DNA of 64,000 bases, taken from Fonsecaea monophora. Lineage: Eukaryota; Ascomycota; Eurotiomycetes; Chaetothyriales; Herpotrichiellaceae. Below are positions 21,597 to 31,179 of the stretch, one piece after another (the first letter of the stretch is position 1; the number at the start of each line of letters is the position of its first letter). Under the pieces are notes generated by a model that saw only the letters and a program-made list of their open reading frames with translations, was not told the DNA's origin and made no database searches. The stretch covers positions 17,166 to 81,165 of the forward strand of contig NW_019174061.1 in the NCBI RefSeq assembly GCF_001642475.1, read 5' to 3'. The translations under genes and the position numbers were made by a program.

Positions 21597-23347
21597 GTCT
21601 TGCAGGTCCTGTTCGATCTCCATCCCATACTGGAGGCGTGCGCGGCACACGGGATCAAGGTGCTGGTGAGCTCTGCTGGCGGAGCAGGGACCAACTCCCA
21701 GGTGGACTTCATGGTGGGGGTGATCCGTGAGATAGCAGACGCTGCGTCGTGGGTATTCCGCATCGCGACAATCACTTTTGACGAGCAACATCGGGGAACC
21801 ATCTTGTCCCAAATCGCCGCAGGCAAGACGAGACCCTACGGGCCCGTGCCGGAATTGAAGCCCGAGGACGTCGACGATGCGGCCTGTATCGTGGCCCAAA
21901 TGGGCGCCGAGCCGTTTCTGGAGGTCTTGCGCGATCCTTCGATCGATATCATCATGGCGGGACGGTCGTTACGACCCGGCTCCCTTTGCGGCGTTTCGCA
22001 TCCACAATGGCGTCCAGCCATCCGCAGCCTGGCACGTGGGTAAGATTGTCGAATGCGGCGGCCTTTGCACCACGCCCAAGGGCCGCTCGATCCTGGCGAC
22101 CATGTACCAAGATAGGTTTGTCCTCACGCCCACCAATCCCAATGCTCGATGTACTCCCCTGACGGTCGCGGCTCATACCATGTACGAGAAGACCCGACCA
22201 GACAGACTGCCCGGACCGGGCGGTGTCTTGTATCTTGATAGGGCAACGTACCTACAAGAACCCGACGGGCGAAGCGTCGTGGTCCAAGGGGCCGAGTTCA
22301 GACCGACTCGGCAGCAGTATGAAGTGAAGCTAGAAGGTGCGCGAAAAGTGGGATTCCGGTCCATTTTCATCGGGGCAATCCGAGACCCGATTCTCATCGA
22401 CTGCATACACGACTTCTTGGTCAGCGTCAGAAAGACGGTCAAGGAAGCCATGGCGGATCTCGACGAAGTAGGTGGCCCACAACTCTTCTTCCACCTCTAC
22501 GGCAAGAACGCCGTCATGGGTCCGCTAGAGACGTCGACCCAGACGCCCCACGAGATCGGGGTACTGGGTGAAGCTGTCGCGCAGACGCCAGAGGCTGCGA
22601 GTGCCCTTGCTGAATACTCGCGCACCCTGGTCCTCCATGGGGCCTACAAGGGCCAACTTGCCACGGCTGGCAACCTGGCGTCACCGCTGACACCGCTCGA
22701 GTCCGACATTGGACCGGTCTTTGAATTCAGCCTCTATCATCTGATGGAAGTCGATGACCCCAAGGCACTGTTTCCGATTCATGTCTTCTCGGTCGGGACG
22801 ATGACGATGACGACGACGGGAGAACGTCCGACCAGGCCGTTGTGGTTATCAAGAAGCAAACCCGTTCCTGAATCGGTCCTGCCAAAGAAGAACTCACCGG
22901 CCCAAGCTAACGGGACGTCTGCGATATGTAAGTGTGTCACTCGAGGAGCTCAGCTGCACACCTCTGTACACCGTGGGTGCTAACGACGTGATGTGATTCC
23001 CAGCAGCATTGACGTCAACAGTGGAATCGGGTCCAAGAGCCATTCGAGATCTCGCGTCGGTTGTCCGGTCCAAGAACTCGAGGCCCTTTGAGGTCACGCT
23101 GGACATTCTTTTCGCCAATAACTCGGATTTCGAGCGGGCACAGAAGTCGAATGTGCTGACGGCTGAGACGGTGCGGAAACTCTACCGTCTCAAGCCCGCA
23201 GACGACATCATCACTTTGATGTTCTTCGAGCCCGCTCTCGGCTGGAAGTGCACTTTCAAGAGACCGTGGCCGCAGGGTAGCATTGGAGAGCGGGACACAT
23301 TTGGCACTCAACTGCATGCTCCGTTGTTGTCGATTGTCATTCCATGA
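21597..23347 (+). pseudogene. AtuA-like (DUF1446) plus DUF4387 protein, 5'-truncated and frameshifted
   Basis: From about 21600 the translation matches the middle of the AtuA/DUF1446 family found in fungi as 'CaiB/BaiF family' proteins: ILEACAAHGIKVLVSSAGGAG, VAQMGAEPFLEVLRD and IIMAGR. There an extra T at about 21969 shifts the frame; the sequence resumes as YDPAPFAAFRIHNG and WHVGKIVECGGLCTTP, continuing to about 22780. A good intron (22928-23003, GTAAGT...CCCAG) leads into an intact DUF4387 domain (IRDLASVVRSKNSRPFEVTL) ending at 23347. A second shift is likely near 22800, where the text becomes low complexity. The usual N-terminal block of about 50 residues, with its Gly-rich VDSGSTDPGP-type loop, is absent. 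The function of intact members is not settled; AtuA itself belongs to bacterial acyclic-terpene breakdown. Confidence 0.75.
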
Positions 23348-23793
23348 GGGAGAAAGGATCAATTGCAGAAAGAAATTCGCCCAGATCAACAGTGGATATA
23401 AAAGAATACAGCTAGCGTCCGTGAATGAGAAAACATCCTAGTTCCGCAACCCGAGTACAAACACCAAACCGACCCCGGACCAAGCCAAACACCGACTTCC
23501 TCACAAAAAACACACACGTACGTATCATGGAGAGATTCGTACAACATTGGAACCGTCAAATCGGTGAATACCCTGCCGAAGTGCCACCTTTGCAACAGCC
23601 TGTGAAAGCACAATTGAGTTTGGAGCCCCCCTTTCCCGTCTTCCTTGGACTCTGACTGAGGCCCTGACGCTCAGATTCTTACACGCTTCTTTCTTTTCCT
23701 TTTCCTTTCTTTCCACGAGCGGGACGCGTCGTGCTCGGTACTGGTGACGAAACATGGTCCTGGTCGGGGTCGTCTGCGTGTTTGTCAACCTGG
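23348..23793. other. Convergent intergenic region
   Basis: 3' flanks of the AtuA remnant and the FHA-kinase gene. A T/C-rich run (ttctttctttcctttt type) lies near 23685-23715. No gene seen. Confidence 0.4.
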
Positions 23794-25254
23794 TCAGGCG
23801 GCGTAGCCAAGCTCCCCTCCAAAAAGTCTCTGTAGCATCTGAGCCGCCGAAGCTCGTTGCTCAGGCTCTACAATAACCATGTCTTTGATGTCAGACATGT
23901 CCCGGTCTTCGGCTGCGCTGCAGGCGGATTGGATTATTTCGGCGTTTGTGCCAAAGATTTTGTCCCTATAGCCATCCACGTTCAGGACATGTGCCATAGT
24001 GACGAATAGAGACCAGATATCGGCTTTGGAGGTTTGGAGCCTACCGTCACCGCACAGAACCTCAGGAGCGGCATATCGGGGTGACATCACCAAAGTCGTG
24101 GTATTGTTTGCAGAGTTTGCAACGCCAAAGTCGGTGATCTGAAACTGGAAGCCCGCCTCTGTGTTCTTGGTGAAAATGATATTCGCTGGTTTGAGATTGC
24201 GATGCGCGATGTTCTTGCTGCCGAGATAATGAATCCCCATAAGAACATGGCGTAAAACAGTCACAGCCAGGTGTCGGTCAGACGTTGGCTCAAAGAACCC
24301 TTGATGAATCAAGTCCTCAACGCTCCCATCTCTCAGGACCATGAAAATGAAAAGACCTCCTTGGGCTGGCACATAGTCCTTATACTCCACAACATGCGGC
24401 TGTGATGGTCAGCTGGGCAAGTCTGGGGAAGAAGGGGTATGGCACACATGAGAGAGCTTCGCAAGAGTATCAACTTCTCGGTTTACCATCATCCGTCGCA
24501 CGTCATCGGTGCCATGCACATAATCTTTTACAACCTTGACAGCTTTAAGCATGCCAGTGTCGGTCTCAACTGCCTGCCAGACATCCCCAAAGGTTTCTGT
24601 ACCTATCTTGTGGAGTTTAACATGGCGGTACGTGTAAGATGGTGCAGTAGGTGTGTTAAGCGATGTTGGACATCTAGAAGATGGCACAGTTCGGGTGTCA
24701 CAAGAATTTTGACTTTGAATCTTCAGCATATCCTTCCAATTGATCACTTCTTTGTGCCAAAGCAGCTTGAACAAAAGTTGTTGGCCATCGTGGCCGCCAA
24801 TGCCTAGAAGGGTGTTCACCTCCGGAGCGACAACGACTCGTCGGATTTGGCCTTTTTCAAAGGATTGACGATCTTCACCGAAGAAGTTGGTTGCCTGAGC
24901 CGTTGATCGATCGTAAAGGAGAATCGTACCGAATTCCTGGTTAATGTCAAAAGAGCAGTGGGTGCGCGAAATGGTTGCTCCTTCCAGCGTGATGTCTGTA
25001 CCACGGCGTCCGAGGGTCGCCAGGGCATATTGTGACGATGAATTGATGTGCGGACCCACGTTGATTCCCAAATTGTTCAAGGGATTGTCGGGATTGTGGA
25101 CAACAGAGATTAGGTGACTGTTGGAGGGGTGGTCCAGCACCGCTTTTGCCCTTGAATTCATAGGGACGAGGGAAAAGACTGCGGAAGGGTGGGGTTCTGG
25201 CCGAACGTCTGATGAAGTCATTTTTCTTAGTATTGAAATGGGATTTCGTTCCAA
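23794..25254 (-). CDS. FHA-domain protein kinase-like protein with degenerate catalytic loop (predicted pseudokinase)
   Basis: Exons on the complement 24448-25254 and 23794-24399 give 470 residues; the 48-nt intron (GTGTGC...CACAG) joins KLSH to PHVVEYKD. An FHA domain covers about residues 75-130 (ATLGRRGTDITL, ISRTHCSFDI), which in other proteins binds phosphothreonine. A Ser/Thr kinase fold covers about 200-465: glycine loop IGTETFGDVW, AVKVV lysine, the catalytic loop, TDFGVAN, and a degenerate APE region (SPRYAAPEVL). The catalytic loop reads HRN instead of HRD (Asn337, codon AAT at 24196-24198 complement), so the proton-accepting Asp is missing. The layout is that of Rad53/Chk2-like FHA kinases, but with weak overall conservation. 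It may be a scaffold or a lineage-specific copy. The start could also be the Met at residue 12. Confidence 0.82.
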
Positions 25255-26187
25255 GAGAAGAAAGGGACTGCAGAGAGGAGGATTGGCAACTCTACCAAGA
25301 GGATAGAAGCCGTGTCATGCTCATCCATCCTTTTTAAATGGATGCTCGTCAGACTGCTGCGCGGCCTTTTATGAGTACATGTTCCAGACGCGTTGGCAGA
25401 GTTAGTATGCTGCTCTGGCTGCTCTGGATACATGCACCACGCAATTATCCGTAAACGGCCAGGTGGTTTCCAATGAGGCCAAGATGCCCCTGGACACGTT
25501 TTGAACGGTGCTCCACAGCGAGCGCCGATAAGGTTTCATCCCTTTGATAGAGATGCCACGGTCCACGATCCACGATCCACTCCTTCCCATGCTAGCCTGA
25601 ACGGAGAATCTGTAATCCGTGGTAACGGAGGGCACTGTATTGTGTAACTATGAACGAGTGCCTGTACCGCGATGCAAGGGCGACTGAATGTCAAGGCGCA
25701 AAGGGGCCCTGACAACGCTCTTTCCTTTGTAAACAAGTCATTGCCAGGCCTGTTTTCATGCCTCCTCGACGCTTCAGGCACGACTTTCACGATGCCCTCC
25801 CGTAGAATCACAGTAACTCCCAACTGCAGATTCGGGCTAGGCCGGCAACTCCCTTTCGAAAGAAAGGAAAAGGGCCCACCGCTATCTGACTTGCTCTTCG
25901 CAGCCCTTGAGAGACTCCAAAACAGGCCTTGGGAACTTGTGCGCGCCCGAGTCCGATTCGACAGGTCCCCGAGTGTATCTTCAAACACCTGATGTTCCTG
26001 CATCGCCACTTCCTTAGAGCCCCTCCGTGCAATCGACAGAATCGACGGAATCGAACGAATCGATAATATCGACCAAGCGTAGGAATACTACAGAGAGCTT
26101 GAGCTCCTTAAATCATCACCCCACCATCAATTCCATTATCAGGCAAATAGGGAGCATGTACGAATCATTGAGCAGTCAATTCGGAGT
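25255..26187. other. Intergenic region with ATCGA-type short repeats
   Basis: No supported gene in 25255-26020. From 26031 to 26075 the word 'aatcga' recurs (aatcgacag, aatcgacgg, aatcgaacg, aatcgataa), and one frame through it reads as an Ile-Asp/Arg repeat. This frame continues, after a TAG at 26080-26082, into the next gene, so it may be the eroded 5' part of that gene. Confidence 0.4.
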
Positions 26188-27330
26188 ATGGATCGGCGCA
26201 AAGAAACATTGCCGTGTGATGACGAGGACCTTTTTTACAGCGCAGAACAGAATATCATGAACAACTGGATTGAGCAAGGCATCTGGAATGACAAATGAAC
26301 CACAGAAAAGGTGGGGGTCGTTCGGAAGCACAAGGAACCTCCTGTGACTGAAGAACTACGGGCTGCACACGCACAGGAAACTGCAGCATCTCGCCCCCAC
26401 CCACAGCTTCTCTACGAGATCGCTAAAGAGCGCAAGTGGCTTGAAGATGAGTTGTTCACGAGCCCTAATGATATTGACCAGGTTGCGTACCAAAATGTCA
26501 AAGAAAGTTGGGTCAAGCAGAAGATCTGGAATCCCGAATGGACTGGGATGCCAGGAGACACGTGGATGCACGAAAGGCTTGGTATCGGCAAAATACAGCG
26601 TTTGTTCCTCACAGCGGATTGTGAGAGCATGTTTTCTCCCCGTGTTGAAGTTATTTCTGCTGACAACGACGACGACAACGTGGACCAAGAGATGAACAGT
26701 GGTTTGTCTCTTCTCTCAGGTGCGAGACCTTGCACAAAGCATGTCCCTTCAAGAAGCGAAGGCCAGCAAGCAGACGAAGGCGAAGCAGGTTTCAATGTTG
26801 ATGATGGTGGTAGCCTGGTGACGATGAAACCTGAAACGTTGACCCATCAGCTGAGACTTGGACCCGGCTCTGGAAATCAGGATGCCAGCACCTCACCTTG
26901 GTCGGGGCGGCTTCGACAGTGCAAACGAGTTGACTACAACGAGGACGCGGCGTCATTTGGGGTGCGCCAGCCGAGTCCAGATGTGACACTTCCCCGACAG
27001 AAGAAGTCCAACCCTGACGTCGCCGCCCACCACGATCCCGAAGAAGGAGTTTCCAGTGACACAGCCACCTTTGCGATTAAAGTTACAAAGAAGTCACTTC
27101 AGGCGAAAAAGCACATCTCTAGGCAAACTGTCGAGAAGACTTCCTCTGCCGGTGCCGGTGCTCCCAAAACTCTTGCGCCAAAGGTGAGAAGTGATCATGG
27201 AGGACGAGATAGTCTTCGGGTTACAAAGCGACGCAGAACAGACGAGGCCACACGTTTTGACCCTAATTCACCTGCCTCTACACTACGATCTAAGGGACCT
27301 CAGGGTCTCAAGAAAGGTCAAGCCAAATGA
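26188..27330 (+). pseudogene. Gene of unknown function with internal WxxQxIWN repeat, interrupted by TGA
   Basis: The frame from ATG 26188 (MDRRKETLPCDDEDLFY) is open except for one TGA at 26296-26298, then runs to 27330 (380 codons in all, excluding the final stop). No known family is recognised. The first part holds two copies of a 20-residue motif with W, Q, I-W-N and a final W-T (see findings); the stop falls on the second W of copy one. The C-terminal half is polar and low complexity with basic stretches (KVTKKSLQAKKH, RVTKRRRTDE), suggesting a nuclear or DNA/RNA-associated protein. If translation starts after the stop, the product would be about 339 residues with only one motif copy. 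A TAG at 26080 interrupts the same frame upstream. It could be a real shorter gene or a recent pseudogene. Confidence 0.55.
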
Positions 27331-28300
27331 ATGGCGCAGTACATGGGACTTACAGGATCTTAATGCCACTGAACTTTGTTCCCTGTGGCATCAGAAGTCT
27401 GGACATTTGAAGCCCACACGGTGGTCAGAGACCTATGGTAACAAAACAAACAAAAAACGCGATACGAGTTACCAATCCCATGGTATAGCTGTACCTAGAC
27501 AGTAATAACACAGTCCACTATGATTAGCGATCACAACCAAAGCCCAATGATCCATGTGGGCATGACCCACCGAAGCCTAGAGTAGCGCCTGTGGGTTCCC
27601 ATCCCCCCACCCCTCCACCCCTCCCGTATCCCCATGTAGATTCCAAGTAAAATGTAGACAGACATCTTTGACGCCTTTGGAATTGCTGCCTGCGCACGCT
27701 CCACCCATAATCAAACACGGGAATCTAGCCGTCTCGCCGTGCAACCTCAAAACCTGATGAGAGATTTTGCGACTGACCGTCAGAAAGCGGAAGCATGCAT
27801 GCGGCATGCACGCAAAACCTAGCCTTGGGCGAGCGACAACCCACGGGTGTTTTATCATTGCCAACCAGGCAGGCAGGGTGTCTATTGGTGGCGCTGCCTT
27901 GAGGCTCTGAGTCTCTGAAGATCTGAGGCTCCCTGATTTCCCTAGTGACTACCTAATCACAACCAACAAGTCTTGCCAGGTAGATTTTGGCTTCGAAATA
28001 CATGCATGTCGCTTTCTCGCTGCGTACGTACGTATGCCAGGTGACTAGTATGGCTAACCAAAGGTGGTTTTACCTACTGGCCTACATAGGTATTGGTATC
28101 TATGTATCATGTACTCTGTTTGCACCCTGGTACGCAATACTACTAGTACATGTCCACCTTCGTGCAGCGATGTCTTGTGAACGCCACAATCACGCTTGGG
28201 GTGGTGTTGGGTGGGGAAGGAGGGGAAGGGCGCGTGTTTATTTCTCCTGCTCTTTGTCTGCCTCTTCAGCTGAGCCCGCACATATACTGTACGTCACATA

Positions 28301-28342
28301 TACATACATACATACATACATACATACATACATACATACATT
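28301..28342. repeat. (ACAT)n microsatellite
   Basis: About ten uninterrupted copies of the tetranucleotide ACAT/TACA. Simple-sequence repeat; likely length-variable between strains. Confidence 0.95.
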
Positions 28343-28844
28343 GACAGGTACCTAGTAGGCAGACACGCAGCTACGTAGATACACGGAGACGCACTCGCTC
28401 ACGGTCAGCAAGGTACACAACGCAACGAAACACTCTGCCCTCCCTGTACATATGTATGTACGTATGTATATGTACGGGATCCGGGATGACGCAGCGACTC
28501 TTGTGTGCTTGTATCCCTGATTCTTGATCCCTGGTTTCTGGTCTCTGGTCTCCCTTGATTCAAGAGTATCCACCCCTCCTTTGGGCGGGCGCAGGCAAGA
28601 GGCGGGCAAGCGAGTGAAGCCTCAAGGCGGGAAGCAAGCAACTAACGAAACGGCAGGCAGGCAGGCAGGCAATCAAGCAACCAAGTGTAGCATGCATGGA
28701 AGAAACCTGACACGGAGGGAGCTGTCCAAACTAGCTCTGCTCTTTTGGGGACATGTCCACAGCTACTGTTTAGCCACTGAAAAAGGTCCGCTCAAAGATA
28801 GATCGAGTGCCTCATCATGATCTCTGCCTTTCGGGACCCGCAAT

Positions 28845-28868
28845 TTCTCTCTCTCTCTCTGTCTCTCT
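28845..28868. repeat. (CT)n run
   Basis: Near-perfect CT dinucleotide run with a single G interruption. It lies downstream of the BTB gene. Confidence 0.85.
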
Positions 28869-29185
28869 GGCCTAGCTGACTCGCTCGTAGCAGAATTGCT
28901 GAACAACCCTATTCCATCCAAACGATCCAAACCTCCCACGGTGAAAGGAGACAATGATCGGGCGACGAGGTCAAACCAACCGGCCAACCTTTCTCCTTCA
29001 GCACGATTCTCAATTCTTTTTGTTTTGAGCGCCGCAGAAATCCCCCGATGATGAAAATCGGCAGATGTGTACAAATTCCTGAATGAAGCCCTTCTCCCCC
29101 TACCTCAACACCACCAAACTCCCCCACCCTCTCCTCGTAAGTCTTTACTGCTCGTCCCATCTCGTCCCATATCGCTCTAGTTCGT

Positions 29186-30318
29186 TCATGGATCCGTCTT
29201 GAGCTTCTTCGAGGAGCCCGCTCCGCCCCTTTTTCCCTTCTTCGTGCTACTGTCGTTGTCTTCGGCAGGCTCACCAGCAGTGCCCGGAGCGGTGACCTCC
29301 TGCTTCTTCCTCCCTCTCTTCTTGGGCGTCTTTGGCGGCTCCGCGGGCGTACTCGCCAGTTTGTCCTGTGCGGCCTCCAGCATGCTGGCGACTCGACCCA
29401 TGACGTCCCAGTGGAAGCGCGGGTTACTTGTGGCGATGTGCTGGAACACTGGATCCGTGTGGTACGAGCGAAAGTGTCGGCTTGCGGTTTTGGCGAGGAC
29501 TTTCCACAGCTCCGCGTCCTCTTTTTCGGAAATCGTATGCTTATTTGTCGGTGAAGGCAGGCCACCACCAGTACCAGTGCTCGAGCCAGTGTTGCCGGCG
29601 CCGACATTGGCGCTCATGGAACGATCGCTTGGACTATCCGTGACAAAGAAATGAGAAAGACACGGCAGTAACGCCTCCTTCACCATCCCGAGGATTTCCG
29701 CGATCTCATTTGTGGCTTTCTCGCGGAGTACGGTTATTTTGTACTTGTGAGCAATGAGATACATCTTCGCGTGCAGCGATATTGGAGAAGAACCCATGTA
29801 ACCAGTGTCCTCCTGAGCATCGTCGGGTTCTGCGTCAGGGTCGGAAATCGCTTCGTCAGAGTGACCGGATGCGGAGGCCTTGCCATGTTTCATCAGACTT
29901 TGTATGTCAAGCCCACTATTGTCAGACGCAGGCTCATCGTCGTATTCGTCAGTGTACCACCAGAGGATCAAGTGGGCGATAATGGCTGGTTCGTCACCGT
30001 CAAGATGTACTTCTTGCCGCTTGCTACCCTATTGACTTGGAGAAGTCTCCGTTAGTTGATGTTAAGCTGACCAGGACTTGAAGGAGGTCAAAACTTTACC
30101 GGGGGTGCGTTGCTGTAAAGTTCCAAAAAGGATTCGGAAGAGTCAGTGATGACATGACTGTGCACTGCCCATCGATAATCATTGACAATGATATCGACAT
30201 TGGGTTGACATTCCTTCTTGAGGCATGAGGAAAAGCTATCTCCTTGTCAGACGAATGGATGAGTACACAAAGTGCTGCTAGGTGCGTACGTCCTGAGGTC
30301 GCTCTCCGTGACAGCCAT
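29186..30318 (-). CDS. BTB/POZ-domain protein
   Basis: Complement exons 30100-30242 and 29186-30028 are well supported: CCCCCG|GTAAAG...CAATAG|GGTAGC joins two halves of a BTB fold. The first half is PNVDIIVNDYRWAVHSHVI followed by SESFLELYSN. The second is EVHLDGDEPAIIAHLILWWY followed by SLHAKMYLIAHKY, the standard helix pair of fungal BTB proteins. Behind the domain lies a helical stretch with SRHFRSYHTDPVF. A strongly basic, Pro/Lys/Gly-rich tail (TPKKRGRKK, KKGKRGGAGSSKKLKTDP) looks like a nuclear localisation or DNA-contact tail. Fungal BTB proteins act as adaptors, often to Cullin-3, but this one has no extra typed domain. The first exon is unresolved: ATG at 30316-30318 (MAVTESDL) fits BTB starts, but its phase does not match the acceptor at 30243. 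Confidence 0.78.
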
Positions 30319-31179
30319 GTCAAGTATTCCGATGCCACCTGAAAGCTCACTTCACATAGGTAGTTGGAGTGGTTGTCTAGACCGTACTTATAAGTGTAAA
30401 TCAAAAAGATAGGAAGGATGAGAAGTGATAATAAAGGTCAGAGAGATGCAAAGCGGCGAAGAGGAGACATGCACAGGTTGAGATTTATGTCACTGCACCG
30501 ATATAGGTGAGTGGGCTTATAGCAGCATGAACCGAGTGAGTGAGTGAGTGAGTGAGTGAGTGAGTGAGTGAGTGAGTGAGTGAGTGAGTGAGTGCAGACA
30601 AATGATTTAAAGTCAAGTGAAGGTGAAAAGATGAAAACACAGACGGTGCCGAGTTAGTGTCAAGATAGGGGAGACATACATTGAGAATATTTGGGAATCT
30701 AATACGGCTGAGGCGCGAGTGACACCGTATGGCTTGAGATATAAAGAGAGAGTGAGTCATAGACAATATCTATGCGATAAAGATGCCACGGCATAACATG
30801 TACGCACACCTCTAGTCTGCCTTTCCTGGTTCTCAAAGAATAAGACAGGTCTGAAATAGGTATGCTCTTGAACTCAGCAGTTGGGCACTCACAGCGAACA
30901 TCAACTCGAAAGCAGAGTTTGCTGACAAGAGCTTCTAACCACCAAACCTCGATCTCGCGCGTAAGAAATGCTCCGAGGCATTCCATGACTTGTGATCTCC
31001 GACCATGGGGGATTGTTGCGGTCGCAGACGTAGTTGCTCTGTTCTGAGTCGCGCTGTTGAAAAAATAAAGGAAAAGCTGAGAGACTTGAGAACAATTTGG
31101 TTTGTCGGGCTCTATTGGGGTATCTTTTGAGGAGTGGATAAGTATACAATGTTGTACAGCACTTACTGCACCAAATGTC
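30319..31179. other. Intergenic region with large AGTG microsatellite
   Basis: Upstream region of the BTB gene and 3' flank of the Cym1 gene. Apart from the microsatellite at 30533-30594 no structure is seen. Open frames here are repeat-driven (Ser-Leu-Thr-His runs). Confidence 0.45.
30533..30594. repeat. (AGTG)n microsatellite
   Basis: About fifteen perfect copies of GAGT/AGTG, roughly 215 bases upstream of the putative BTB start codon. Perfect copies suggest recent slippage and strain-level length variation. Confidence 0.95.

Larger units (their letters stand above)
27331..29185. other. 1.9-kb non-coding, repeat-rich region
   Basis: No supported gene. It holds many short tandem tracts: ACAT units at 28301-28342, GTAC/GTAT words near 28448-28470, 'ggcaggcaggca' near 28652-28668 and a CT run at 28845-28868. 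Repeated 'tccctggtttctggtctctgg' type text near 28520-28560 looks like slippage. The tracts make open frames here (for example 27987-28355) untrustworthy. Confidence 0.5.

Noticed and set aside
28301..28342. Regularly spaced short repeats as a possible CRISPR-like array
   Set aside because: Uninterrupted tetranucleotide microsatellite without spacers.
27331..29185. Possible transposon remnant in the repeat-rich gap
   Set aside because: No terminal repeats, target-site duplication, transposase or reverse-transcriptase text found on either strand.
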